Under the pieces are notes generated by a model, which was not told the origin of the DNA, made no database searches, and was given only the letters and a program-made list of their open reading frames with translations. A stretch of 64,000 bases of DNA, taken from contig VGXV01000002.1 of NCBI GenBank assembly GCA_016873165.1, positions 83,020-147,019 of the forward strand. The letters are read 5' to 3'. Positions 35,179 to 43,970 of the stretch are shown here, piece after piece (the first letter of the stretch is position 1; each line of letters begins with the position of its first letter). The DNA is from Planctomycetota bacterium. GTDB lineage: Bacteria > Planctomycetota > Brocadiia > Brocadiales > Brocadiaceae. The position numbers and the translations under genes were made by a program.

Positions 35179-36189
35179 TTATTCTATTATTCCGTCCTGC
35201 ACGCGGAATTGAGAATTGAGGCGTGGACGGGAAGTGAGTTTCCCGCTATAGGTAATGGTATTTCCCTCTGAAATACTCAGCACTTTTTGGTACATCTTCC
35301 AGTCGAACAGAACAATAACATCAGCCTTTTTCCCGTTGCCTTGATGGCTGATTCCCACTCGGTTCCAGTCTACACGTCCTATCCCCTTATACACAACCAT
35401 GCCATTCCAGCGAATATATTTGCCATCATATTTTTCCCATTGCGCTTTCTTTTCTGAACGTGAAAGAGAGCTTTCTTCACCAAACAATTTGTTTAATTCC
35501 TCAAAGGAAACATCGATAAAATTTTTGTGAGGGTCGCCGGATTCTATTTCTTTTGGTTGTGTGCCGGAATCTTTTTTGACGTCGTATCCGTCATTTCGTG
35601 TTATTGAAGATGGAAGGGAAACGGGGAGAATGGTGGTTTCCCCCTGTTCTTTCTGGCTGATAAACATTGCCGCGTTGTTTCCTTCCGCAAATAATTTATA
35701 AAACCTGTTTTTATAAACAAGGGCTTTTTCTTTATCATAGTGGAAAGAGACACAGTCGTTGATATTTCTGTCCAGATATGCCATCCAGTTGTATACGCCC
35801 GTAATCAATATCCTGTCGTCAAGTATTATAAAATCCTGATGCGGGTTGCGTTCATGGTCGTTGTCTGGCAAGTTTATGACGCGAACATCAAATCCCTGTT
35901 GTATCAGTTCTGTCGCCAAGAGGCCTTTTGATGGATTATATTTGTGCCTGAGAATAACTACTCTTGCGCGAACACCTCTTGTTTTTGCGTTTACCAGATA
36001 TTCACCGATATCCAATGCCGCAAAATCATGAATGCATACATCCACACTGTGCTGTGTGTATTGCAATGCTTCGTTCATTTTGTCTTTAATGGTGTTCCCC
36101 GTAATAGGGGGAGTTTCTTCTGCTTGTACAATGGGGTATTCAAGGATTTGTACAAGGAAAAACAGGATGAATATCAGTTGTAACTTCAT
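35179..36189 (-). CDS. secreted PLD-like protein with atypical HKD motif
   Basis: 336 residues: a signal peptide (about 1-23, ending VQAEE), one phospholipase-D-like half (30-170) and a C-terminal OB-like beta domain (about 220-336). The PLD catalytic motif HxKx4D reads HQDFIILDD, that is Asp in place of the essential Lys, in the otherwise typical context NPHQDFIILDDRILITGVYN. The remaining nuclease/lipase members need dimerisation of such halves. So catalysis is doubtful; a binding role is possible. It overlaps nnrD by four bases as second gene of a pair. Confidence 0.78.
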   Translation of the reverse strand: MKLQLIFILFFLVQILEYPIVQAEETPPITGNTIKDKMNEALQYTQHSVDVCIHDFAALDIGEYLVNAKTRGVRARVVILRHKYNPSKGLLATELIQQGFDVRVINLPDNDHERNPHQDFIILDDRILITGVYNWMAYLDRNINDCVSFHYDKEKALVYKNRFYKLFAEGNNAAMFISQKEQGETTILPVSLPSSITRNDGYDVKKDSGTQPKEIESGDPHKNFIDVSFEELNKLFGEESSLSRSEKKAQWEKYDGKYIRWNGMVVYKGIGRVDWNRVGISHQGNGKKADVIVLFDWKMYQKVLSISEGNTITYSGKLTSRPRLNSQFRVQDGIIE

Positions 36190-37061
36190 GTGTTTTTTTG
36201 TAAGTGGCTGAAAAAAGCTTTTGGTAAATTATCCAGAATATCCGAAGCGATCATAGATATTTCACCAATGGTTTCTTTTGCGTAATCTCCGGCCATGCCA
36301 TGCAAATATACTCCCAATTGCGCTGCTTCAAACGGTGAAAAGCCTTGTCCGGGAAGGGCGGCAATCATGCCGGTTAATACATCTCCGGAACCGGCGGTAG
36401 CCATTCCCGGGTTGCCGGTGGTATTGACGTAATATTTTTCGTTATTCATGACAATTGTGTTGCTGCCTTTTAAAACCAGGGTAACGTTGTTTCTGGATTG
36501 AATGAATCTTTCCGCGATTTCTTTGCGATGTGATTGTATTTCTTTGACGGAAGAAACGTTCAAAAGGCGCGCCATTTCTCCGGGATGGGGAGTAATGATG
36601 ATGTGTTCTTTTATTTTGTCCAAAGTCGATATATCGTCGGCAAGGGCGTTAATTCCGTCGGCATCCAGCACAATGGGGCGTTCGAGGTTTTGCAGTAACC
36701 ATAGTATGAGTCTTTTTGTTTCCGTGTATTGTGATAATCCCGGGCCAATGGCAACTACGTCAAAACGGTGGGCAAAGTCAAGGATATCCTGTCTTCCCAT
36801 ATCGGAAAAGGTTTTTAAATGGGTTTCCGGCAGCGGATGGGTCATAACGCAGGTCAGCTTTGCCGCGACAATTCCGTGCAGACTTTCGGGTATCCCGAGA
36901 GTCACAAGACCGGCGCCTGAGCGTAATGCCGCTTTACTGCATAGGCATGCTGCTCCTGTCATGCCATAAGAACCGGCAAGCACAAAAACCCTGCCAAAAT
37001 TCCCTTTATGGCTGTCAGATTTTCTGGGTGGTATTTTTGGTATATTGATTATCTGTTGCAT
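36186..37061 (-). CDS. nnrD: ADP-dependent NAD(P)H-hydrate dehydratase
   Basis: Repairs hydrated NAD(P)H in a ribokinase-like fold. The 291-residue protein has SHKGNFGRVFVLAGSYGMTG at the start, the ITPHPGEMARLL motif and NPGMATAGSGDVLTGMIAAL with the catalytic GxGD aspartate. In many bacteria it is fused to the epimerase NnrE; here only the dehydratase half is encoded. It starts 54 bases after larB on the same strand and overlaps the PLD-like gene by four bases. Confidence 0.93.
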   Translation of the reverse strand: MQQIINIPKIPPRKSDSHKGNFGRVFVLAGSYGMTGAACLCSKAALRSGAGLVTLGIPESLHGIVAAKLTCVMTHPLPETHLKTFSDMGRQDILDFAHRFDVVAIGPGLSQYTETKRLILWLLQNLERPIVLDADGINALADDISTLDKIKEHIIITPHPGEMARLLNVSSVKEIQSHRKEIAERFIQSRNNVTLVLKGSNTIVMNNEKYYVNTTGNPGMATAGSGDVLTGMIAALPGQGFSPFEAAQLGVYLHGMAGDYAKETIGEISMIASDILDNLPKAFFSHLQKNT

Positions 37062-37115
37062 AAAACGTGATTATTATGAAACACCGGGTTACACGGTAAA
37101 AAAATTACATAGCCA

Positions 37116-37868
37116 TTATTTCCTCTTACTGTTAATCAGTGAGGCAACGCATGCCGCGCCAAAACCATTATCGATATTTACCACAGCGACGCCGGAAGCG
37201 CAACTGTTCAGCATTGATAAAAGGGGGGCAAGGCCGTTAAAACTTGCTCCATAGCCGATGCTTGTGGGCACTCCGATGACGGGACAATCGACAAGCCCGC
37301 CCACGACGCTCGCCAGAGCTCCTTCCATTCCCGCAACAACTATAATAACATTGGCCTTCAGCAATTCTCCATGGTTTTTCATTAATCGATGAATGCCCGC
37401 AACGCCGACATCGTACAACGCTTTTACATTATTTCCCATAAATTCCGCCGTAACCCTTGCCTCTTCCGCTATAGGAATGTCAGAGGTGCCCGCAGTAACA
37501 ATCATAATGAGTCCTTCGTTTGTAACTCCCCTGGTTTTGCGCAGGGTAATTGTCTTTGCCTGTGCGTGGTAAACCGCTTCGGGAAATTTTCTGGAAACGG
37601 CGTTGTAAACTTCAGTATTTGCCCTGGTAGCCAGCATGTCTTGCCCGTTTTCAACAATATGCTCTACAATCTTTACCACCTGTTCAGGCGTTTTTCCCAT
37701 GCAAAAGATTACTTCGGGGTAACCGCAGCGAATTTTCCGGTGAATATCTACCTTCGCAAACCCGATGTCCTTGTAAGGAAGTTCTCTAATCTTTTCAAGA
37801 ACATCGGTTAGAGGTACTTTGCCTTCTTTATAATTTTCCAGTAATTGTTGTATTTTTTCAATGTCCAT
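37116..37868 (-). CDS. larB: nickel pincer cofactor biosynthesis protein LarB
   Basis: LarB carboxylates and hydrolyses nicotinic acid adenine dinucleotide in synthesis of the nickel-pincer cofactor of lactate racemase-type enzymes. The 250 residues show the PurE-like C-terminal domain: GLIMIVTAGTSDIPIAEEA, VVAGMEGALASVVGGLV, CPVIGVPTSIGYGASFNGLA and DNGFGAA. The N-terminal DIGFAKVDIHRKIRCGYPEV is also typical. No larA, larC or larE is adjacent, so the user of the cofactor is not visible here. Confidence 0.93.
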   Translation of the reverse strand: MDIEKIQQLLENYKEGKVPLTDVLEKIRELPYKDIGFAKVDIHRKIRCGYPEVIFCMGKTPEQVVKIVEHIVENGQDMLATRANTEVYNAVSRKFPEAVYHAQAKTITLRKTRGVTNEGLIMIVTAGTSDIPIAEEARVTAEFMGNNVKALYDVGVAGIHRLMKNHGELLKANVIIVVAGMEGALASVVGGLVDCPVIGVPTSIGYGASFNGLAPLLSMLNSCASGVAVVNIDNGFGAACVASLINSKRK

Positions 37869-37999
37869 AATAAATATTTTTTAATTTTCCGGCTCAAATT
37901 TAAGAAACAATTCTTGCTGAATACATTATCATATTCATACCAAAAACCATAATATAAAAGTAAATTAATAATGGAGAAAAAGGAGCTATTGTAGAAGCG

Positions 38000-39007
38000 C
38001 TAAGGAATAGCCTCCAGGTGTAACGCTGAAATATCTCCCTCTAAATATTTCCAATAAGCAAGACCCGCCACCATGGCGGCGTTATCGGTGCAAAGTTTTA
38101 TGGAAGGGTAATACACGGGCAACCCTGTTTCTTCTGAAATTTCCAGAAATTTTTTCCTTAATCGTGAATTTGCCGCAACACCTCCTCCAAGTAATATGCT
38201 CCTAACGTTATGCATCTTTGCGGCGAGCGCTGTTTTATAAACAAGAACATCAATGACCGCTTCCTGAAAACTTGCTGATATGTCGGCAATCTCTGTGGCG
38301 CTTTTTGTTGCCGGTTTTATCCGGGTTTGGTCTTGTCCTTTGACATGATAAAGCACGGCGGTTTTTAATCCGCTGAAGCTAAAATCAAGGGAGTTTTTCT
38401 CAAGATATACCCTGGGAAAAGGTATTGCATTGCAATTGCCTTGTTTTGCCAATTTGTCAATAACAGGCCCTCCGGGGTAACCGAGACCTAATATTTTCGA
38501 TACTTTATCAAATGCCTCTCCTGCTGCGTCGTCTATGGTTTCTCCTAACAAAACGTGTTTCGTTTCTTTTTCCGAAAGGAACAGCGAGGTATGTCCGCCG
38601 GAAACGACAAGGCTTATCGCGGGATAGGAGATGGCATTATGTTCCAGATTGTTTGCGTATATGTGGGCATGCAGGTGGTGAATGGCAATTAAAGGAATAT
38701 TGAATGCCATACTCAGCGTCTTTGCCGCGGTGACCCCAATCAGCAGGGAGCCAATTAATCCGGGAGAATTTACGACGGCAATAGCGTTGATGTCGGAAAG
38801 CATTACCTTTGCTTCCGTAATGGCATTGTGGATAATTCCGATGATGGATTCAAGGTGCGCCCGGCATGCGATTTCAGGCACCACTCCTCCGAACGGACGG
38901 TGAAGTTTGTCCTGTGAGAGTATTATGTTTGAGAGTATTTCCCTGCCATTTTTAACTACTGCAACGGATGTTTCGTCACAGGATGTTTCAATACCAAGAA
39001 TAAGCAT
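38000..39007 (-). CDS. tsaD: tRNA N6-adenosine threonylcarbamoyltransferase TsaD
   Basis: Transfers threonylcarbamoyl to A37 of ANN-decoding tRNAs. The 335-residue chain starts MLILGIETSCDETSVAVVKN, has the metal-binding HHLHAHIYAN and the ASKH-fold phosphate loops LVVSGGHTSL and LLGGGVAANSRLR. All are typical and the length is standard. It lies 71 bases after the S41 protease gene on the same strand. Confidence 0.95.
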   Translation of the reverse strand: MLILGIETSCDETSVAVVKNGREILSNIILSQDKLHRPFGGVVPEIACRAHLESIIGIIHNAITEAKVMLSDINAIAVVNSPGLIGSLLIGVTAAKTLSMAFNIPLIAIHHLHAHIYANNLEHNAISYPAISLVVSGGHTSLFLSEKETKHVLLGETIDDAAGEAFDKVSKILGLGYPGGPVIDKLAKQGNCNAIPFPRVYLEKNSLDFSFSGLKTAVLYHVKGQDQTRIKPATKSATEIADISASFQEAVIDVLVYKTALAAKMHNVRSILLGGGVAANSRLRKKFLEISEETGLPVYYPSIKLCTDNAAMVAGLAYWKYLEGDISALHLEAIP

Positions 39008-39078
39008 TTTGCAGAAAAAGCAGGAAGATATCCCGCATGTAATAAGAATTCATGAATCAATGACCGATCTGTGGTTTG

Positions 39079-40416
39079 TTATTTTTGTTTATTGCCCTTT
39101 TCCATTCCTTTTATCGCCTCTATGGCCTTTTCGAGTTGCAGATCAGAGTATGAAGATGATTCTTTTTCCGGGCCTTCGGTTGGTTTGCTGGTTTTTACCG
39201 TTGACAATTGTATGTGTAGATCCTTCATCTGAGAAAAATCAAGCGGAACTTCCATATCAGGTTCGATTCCTTTTTCATGTATGCATTCTCCGGTTGGCGT
39301 GTAATATTTGGCGGTGGTTAATTTTAAGGCTGCCTTGCCATCGCGGACGGGAATAAGGCTCTGCACAGAGCCTTTGCCGAATGTTTTTACGCCCACCAGC
39401 AAACCGCGTTTATTGTCTTTTATCGCTCCGGCAACAATTTCTGAAGCGCTGGCGCTTCCGTTATTTACCAGCACTACCAGCGGAAAGGCGGCATAAGTAT
39501 CGCGTCGGTGAGCGCGGTATAAAACGTTTTGGTCTGCATCTCTCCCGCGGGTTGAAACAATGACACCCTTTTTTAAAAACCGGTCAGACACGCTCACGGC
39601 AGAACTTAACAAACCTCCGGGATTAAACCGCAGATCCAATATCAGACCTTCCATGCCTTGTTTTAATAATTCTTTCACTGCCTTATCCATATCTTCAACG
39701 GTATTTTCCTGGAAGTTTATAAGCGCCAGGTAACCGATCTTGTGATCTTCATCCACTATTTTTGCCCCTCTTATACTGTTTACATGGATTTTTGCCCGTT
39801 GTATTGTGATATCCACCGGTGTGGTTTCTCCCTCATGCAGAACAGTCAGAGTTGTCGTTGTTCCCGGTTTTCCCCGAAGCATTTTTATAGCCTCGCGAAT
39901 GCTTATCTCCTTTGTTGAAATGCCATCAACCTTGACAATCCGGTCTCCTACCAATATTCCTGCCTTAAATGCGGGAGAGTCGAGTATCGGGGTTATTACG
40001 GTTAGTATCCCGTTCCTGACAATCACTTCAATTCCCAAACCTTCAAACTCCCCTTCCGTTTCAATCCTGAGTTCTTCCAATTCCTCAGGGCTTATATATT
40101 GACTGAAGGGATCCAGTTCGGACAGCATTCCACGGTATGCATTGGTAAAAATAGTGTTAATATCCAACTCTTCAACATACTTTTCCTGCAACGATTTTAC
40201 TACCTTGATAAATTCTTCAAATTCCCTGTAAATAAAATCGCTGGTTTGCCGACTCGTTTGTTTTGCTTCAACAGATGCAGGTGCCTGCGCTTCCAATGGC
40301 ATCGTATGGAATAAAACATTGCCGGCAAAAAACATTGTTGCGCACAATAGGAAAATAGAGAGACTTTGTTTCATTTCCTTTGTTTTTTTTAATAAGTATC
40401 CAGTGAAAAATTTCAT
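39079..40416 (-). CDS. C-terminal processing peptidase (S41 family)
   Basis: Periplasmic serine protease of 445 residues: signal sequence or anchor near the N-terminus (20-37), PDZ domain (about 120-200; GLGIEVIVRNG, AGILVGDRIVKVDG) and the S41 catalytic domain. The Ser-Lys dyad is S323 in NNGSASASEIVAG and K348 in TFGKGSVQ, 25 residues apart as in Tsp/CtpA. The C-terminal 40 residues are charged. An ATG at 40374 is an alternative start; neither has a good ribosome site. tRNA-Phe lies upstream. Confidence 0.92.
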   Translation of the reverse strand: MKFFTGYLLKKTKEMKQSLSIFLLCATMFFAGNVLFHTMPLEAQAPASVEAKQTSRQTSDFIYREFEEFIKVVKSLQEKYVEELDINTIFTNAYRGMLSELDPFSQYISPEELEELRIETEGEFEGLGIEVIVRNGILTVITPILDSPAFKAGILVGDRIVKVDGISTKEISIREAIKMLRGKPGTTTTLTVLHEGETTPVDITIQRAKIHVNSIRGAKIVDEDHKIGYLALINFQENTVEDMDKAVKELLKQGMEGLILDLRFNPGGLLSSAVSVSDRFLKKGVIVSTRGRDADQNVLYRAHRRDTYAAFPLVVLVNNGSASASEIVAGAIKDNKRGLLVGVKTFGKGSVQSLIPVRDGKAALKLTTAKYYTPTGECIHEKGIEPDMEVPLDFSQMKDLHIQLSTVKTSKPTEGPEKESSSYSDLQLEKAIEAIKGMEKGNKQK

Positions 40417-40635
40417 TTTTAAGAATAAAATGCCATAAAAAGTATTTTTTGAAATGCTTTATCTGCAAAGAAAGGCTATTCCAATGAAAATTAGATAATG
40501 AAAAAGTATACCGTATATTTGTATTTTTGTAAAAGAATAACACCTGCACGTATCATATATGAAGGTATACCTTATATGATATTGCGGTAGTTTATAAAAT
40601 GAGGATCGAAAGAGGAGGTTTTGCAGGGTAAGTGG

Positions 40636-40711
40636 TGGTGGGCAGAGACGGGATCGAACCGTCGACACCAGGATTTTCAGTCCTGTGCTCTACCAACTGA
40701 GCTATCTGCCC
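40636..40711 (-). tRNA. tRNA-Phe (GAA), CCA encoded
   Basis: Minus-strand cloverleaf: acceptor GGGCAGA/TCTGCCC, D-arm AGCTCAGTTGGTAGAGC, anticodon stem CAGGA/TCCTG with loop CTGAAAA (anticodon GAA), T-arm GACGGTTCGATCCCGTC, discriminator A and an encoded CCA (plus TGG at 40636-40638). Confidence 0.97.
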
Positions 40712-40823
40712 GATTAATTTTCCTTTCATTCAACATGTCTATGAAGGAAGTATTATAGGTCTGAAATAGATGATAAGTCAAGGGTTTTTATTCTGTGCTT
40801 TGCAGATAATATTCCTGACACTA

Positions 40824-41585
40824 TCAATATTTCCAGTCCCATTCCGCGATAGTTTCCTGCAGCCGGTAATCGGTGCGGTCGTAACGGAGGGGGGTAATGG
40901 AAATATATCCGTCACTGAGCGCGCTCAGATCGGTTCCTTCTTCATGGTATTTTGATTTATCTGTTCCGGTAAGCCAGTAATATGCCCTGCCGCCGGGGTC
41001 AACACGTTTCTGAAAGGCCTCTTTAAAATCCTGGGTAAATTGACGCGTTATTTTTATTCCTTTAATGCGTTCAGGCGCTATTGCGGGTATGTTGACGTTC
41101 AAAAGCGATCCTTTGGGAAGTTTGTGATTCAGGATTTGTCGTATAACATCTTTTGCCACCTTTGCAGCGTTATGAATATCGTCATAGTGTTCTGTTATTT
41201 CGAAGGAAACCGCAATGGAGGAAAACCCCATTACCGCTGCTTCTACTGCCGCCGCCACCGTTCCGGAATACAAAATGTGGATACCCACATTTGCCCCCAT
41301 ATTGAGTCCTGAAATGACGATATCAGGTTTTTCCCTCATGATTTCGTTTATGGCCAATTTTACACAATCAGCCGGAGAACCGTTTACCCCATACCCGATA
41401 AATTGATTGTTCATGTGCACCTCCCGGATGCGCAGGGGCTGATTGAAGGTAATGGAATGCCCGACGCCGCTTTGTTCAATATCCGGGGCAACAAGCGTAA
41501 CGGCACCCAGTTCCTGAATAAAATGTTTTAATGAAGCAATTCCCGGCGCGTATACGCCGTCATCATTAGTGAGCAAAATCTGCAT
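40824..41585 (-). CDS. surE: 5'/3'-nucleotidase SurE
   Basis: Metal-dependent nucleotidase of stationary phase and survival. The 253-residue protein has MQILLTNDDGVYAPGI (NDDG metal site), VAPDIEQSGVGHSIT, NGSPADCVKLAI and ISGLNMGANVG, all SurE signatures, and the C-terminal ISITPLRYDRTDY. It lies alone between tRNA-Phe and a broken beta-propeller gene. Confidence 0.95.
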   Translation of the reverse strand: MQILLTNDDGVYAPGIASLKHFIQELGAVTLVAPDIEQSGVGHSITFNQPLRIREVHMNNQFIGYGVNGSPADCVKLAINEIMREKPDIVISGLNMGANVGIHILYSGTVAAAVEAAVMGFSSIAVSFEITEHYDDIHNAAKVAKDVIRQILNHKLPKGSLLNVNIPAIAPERIKGIKITRQFTQDFKEAFQKRVDPGGRAYYWLTGTDKSKYHEEGTDLSALSDGYISITPLRYDRTDYRLQETIAEWDWKY

Positions 41586-41764
41586 AAAATTTTTGTCCTT
41601 ACAGGGAGATCGCTGCGTATCTCCACAATACGCACAATAAATAAAGATTTCTATTTACATGTTCACATGTTCATATTATGCCAGATACTTGCAACTTTTG
41701 CGATTAATTTTTGATTAAAACCACTAAAGTGTCAGTCTTAGAAATATTGTCTGGGGAAGCTTTT

Positions 41765-42070
41765 TTATCTCCGGCACATTTCCCTGTTCTTCTTTACATC
41801 GATGACAGAAATTGTTTGATCACCGTTATTCAGCACCACCATTTTTGTTCTGTCTGAAGAGGCATACGCGCGCCGTGGTTCATCACCAGCAGGAATTGTC
41901 GTAATTATTTCATCATTTGAAGTATCGATGGCGGTGGCCTGATTTGAATCTCCGTCTGCCACATAGGCATACAGACTATCTATGGTGAAAGTGGGGTTTG
42001 CTGTTCCGACAACCTCAGCGCACGCCATGTGTGGACTTCCCCAGTCGCCGCAGGCAATACGATCCAGTAT
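41765..42070 (-). pseudogene. fragment of YVTN-type beta-propeller protein
   Basis: The frame reads LDRIACGDWGSPHMACAEVV... then SLYAYVADGDSNQATAIDTS and VVLNNGDQTISVIDV before it stops, two and a half blades of a YncE/YVTN-type propeller. An ATG at 42028 opens only 87 residues of it, with no signal peptide, and the frame runs back without a start to the inverted repeat at 42078. So it is the 3' piece of a larger extracytoplasmic gene, most likely cut by rearrangement at that repeat. Confidence 0.55.
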
Positions 42071-42077
42071 TTTAGTA

Positions 42078-42122
42078 CTAATGTAGAAACCAACACTCTC
42101 TGAGTGTGGGTTTCTACATTAG
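42078..42122. repeat. 21-bp inverted repeat with 3-base loop
   Basis: CTAATGTAGAAACC-type arm at 42078-42098 pairs with 42102-42122 with one mismatch. No T-run follows. It marks the left edge of non-coding DNA next to the broken propeller gene. Bases 42123-42340 have no recognisable gene, only AATCAAGGGG/CCCCTTGATT (about 42190 and 42242) as a further inverted pair. Confidence 0.65.
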
Positions 42123-42344
42123 CCCGATTTTCGCAATTCGCGCCGAAACCCGGTTATTTTTTGGAATAAATCGTCTGGAAACCATTGATAATCAAGGGGG
42201 AGATTTCCAAAAACGGCTTGTAGTGCCGACCTTTTTATACGACCCCTTGATTCTACTGGCTCAGCGGTTTATCTACCCCTCGAATTGTGAAAGGCGGGTT
42301 AACTCAGGTTTTCATGGATTTTTGACCTAATGTGTGATGAAAGA

Positions 42345-42380
42345 AAAAAGCCATAAGAGGTTAACTCTTATGGCTTTTTT
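42345..42380. terminator. terminator after the rpsB-tsf-pyrH-frr-tRNA run
   Basis: AAAAAGCCATAAGAG (42345-42359) pairs with CTCTTATGGCTTTTT (42365-42379) across GTTAA, giving an A-run on one side and a T-run on the other. It lies 13 bases beyond the 3' end of tRNA-Glu on the minus strand. Confidence 0.9.
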
Positions 42381-42392
42381 TCAGGTCATATA

Positions 42393-42467
42393 TGACCCCA
42401 TGGGGATTTGAACCCCAGTTCACAGATCGAAAATCTGTTGTCCTAGACCAGACTAGACGATGGGGCC
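42393..42467 (-). tRNA. tRNA-Glu (TTC)
   Basis: Acceptor GGCCCCA/TGGGGTC, anticodon stem ACAGA/TCTGT with loop TTTTCGA (anticodon TTC), T-arm CTGGGGTTCAAATCCCCAT, discriminator A; CCA is not encoded. 21 bases separate it from tRNA-Lys on the same strand. Confidence 0.96.
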
Positions 42468-42488
42468 ATTTTATGCATATCGATTAAA

Positions 42489-42561
42489 TGAGGGCAGATG
42501 GATTCGAACCATCGACGCCCGCCTTAAAAGGGCGGTGCTCTACCGACTGAGCTATGCCCCC
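42489..42561 (-). tRNA. tRNA-Lys (TTT)
   Basis: Acceptor GGGGGCA/TGCCCTC, D-arm AGCTCAGTCGGTAGAGC, anticodon stem CCGCC/GGCGG with loop CTTTTAA (anticodon TTT), T-arm GATGGTTCGAATCCATC, discriminator A; no encoded CCA. It lies 86 bases downstream of frr. Confidence 0.96.
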
Positions 42562-42647
42562 ATTATACAACAATGCATGAAAATTGCACGCAGAAAAATA
42601 AAATTACAAAGAAAAAATGGTTTAACAGGATAGGTGCTGGATGCGTA

Positions 42648-43208
42648 TTATACCTTAAGTATTTCTTCGGTCTTTTTTTTGACCAAATCGTTTACCTTAT
42701 TTTCAAAGTCCCGGATAATCTTTTGAATCTCATCCTTCGCCCGTTTGAGATCATCTTCCGTCAGAAGATTTTCTTTCTTTTCCTTATCCGCCTGTTTATT
42801 TGAATCCTGCCGTATATTGCGCAGCGAAACCTTTGTCGATTCTCCGAAATCTTTTACGGTTGCGGAGAGCTTCTTTCTTCTGTCTTCATTGAGCGGGGGA
42901 ACAACGATACGCAAGGCTTTGCCTTCAACTGAAGGAGTCATTCCGATATCCGACTGAATGATTGCCTTTTCAATGTTGGATACAATGCTTACATCATAAG
43001 GTTTTATAAGGATTGACTGGGCATCAGGGGTGGAGATAACAGCAAGTTGTTTTAAAGGTGAAGGATTCCCATAGTATTCAACCCGTATATTTTCTACCAG
43101 ACCCGTGCTTGCCCTGCCGGTTCTTATCCCTTTCAACTCTTCCTGCAAATGGGCAATAACCTTTTCCATTTTTACCTTTGTTTCTTTCGAAATCGAATCA
43201 ATTGACAT
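42648..43208 (-). CDS. frr: ribosome recycling factor
   Basis: With EF-G it splits the post-termination ribosome. The 186-residue chain has the RRF signature near its start (LKGIRTGRASTGLVENIRVE), YGNPSPLKQLAVI, and the long three-helix bundle with VPPLNEDRRKKLSATVKDFG. It is the last protein gene of the rpsB-tsf-pyrH-frr order, which is conserved in bacteria, five bases after pyrH. Confidence 0.96.
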   Translation of the reverse strand: MSIDSISKETKVKMEKVIAHLQEELKGIRTGRASTGLVENIRVEYYGNPSPLKQLAVISTPDAQSILIKPYDVSIVSNIEKAIIQSDIGMTPSVEGKALRIVVPPLNEDRRKKLSATVKDFGESTKVSLRNIRQDSNKQADKEKKENLLTEDDLKRAKDEIQKIIRDFENKVNDLVKKKTEEILKV

Positions 43209-43213
43209 ATCTG

Positions 43214-43939
43214 TTAATTTCCTATAAAAGTACCAACAGATTTTCCCATTACAGCTTTTTCAATATTTCCTGTTTTATTCATATTTAACACAATTATTGG
43301 TAATTTGTTCTCCATACTCAGAGATATTGCCGTCATGTCCATTACCCCCAATTGCTGATTTAATACGTCGGTATATGTTAGTTTGTTTAAGAGCTTTGCA
43401 GATGGGTTTTTCATCGGATCATCCGTATACACTCCGTCAACCCTTGTAGCCTTTAGCATTACATCGGCATTGATTTCTATCGCGCGCAAAGCCGCTGCGG
43501 TATCGGTGGTAAAATAGGGATTTCCCGTTCCTCCCGCAAAAATAATAATGTTCCGTTCTTTAAGATACTGGAAACAGTTCCGTAAAATAAACGGTTCTGT
43601 GATATTTCTAATTTCAATGGCGCTTATTACATGTGTCTTTATATCGTGATTTTCTAAAGTGTCCTGCAAAAGCACCGCATTAAGAATGGTGGCAATCATC
43701 CCTGCCTGATCTGCGACAATCCTGGATTTTCCTGAACGGCCTAATTTTGCGCCACGCAGCACGTTGCCGCCACCGATAACGAGCGCCGTTTCAACACCGA
43801 GGGATAAAATTTTTTTTAACGTTTTGGCAAAAGTTACAAATTTTTCAGTATCAATGCCTTTTCCGTTTTCACCACCAAAGCCCTCGCCACTCATCTTCAG
43901 TAAGATACGTTTATACTTGGTTTTAGTATTTTTCGGCAT
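43214..43939 (-). CDS. pyrH: uridylate kinase
   Basis: Phosphorylates UMP to UDP. The 241-residue amino-acid-kinase fold has RILLKMSGEGFGG, ETALVIGGGNVLRG, AGGTGNPYFTTDTAAALRAI (the PyrH hallmark) and KATRVDGVYTDDPMKNP. It lies between tsf (31 bases) and frr (5 bases) in the translation operon. Confidence 0.96.
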   Translation of the reverse strand: MPKNTKTKYKRILLKMSGEGFGGENGKGIDTEKFVTFAKTLKKILSLGVETALVIGGGNVLRGAKLGRSGKSRIVADQAGMIATILNAVLLQDTLENHDIKTHVISAIEIRNITEPFILRNCFQYLKERNIIIFAGGTGNPYFTTDTAAALRAIEINADVMLKATRVDGVYTDDPMKNPSAKLLNKLTYTDVLNQQLGVMDMTAISLSMENKLPIIVLNMNKTGNIEKAVMGKSVGTFIGN

Positions 43940-43970
43940 AATGGTTTTGTGCGGTAATCTTAACTTTTGG

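Noticed and set aside
42106..42330. 74-codon plus-strand open frame next to the 21-bp inverted repeat
   Set aside because: No ribosome site, odd composition and overlap with inverted repeats; no family resemblance.
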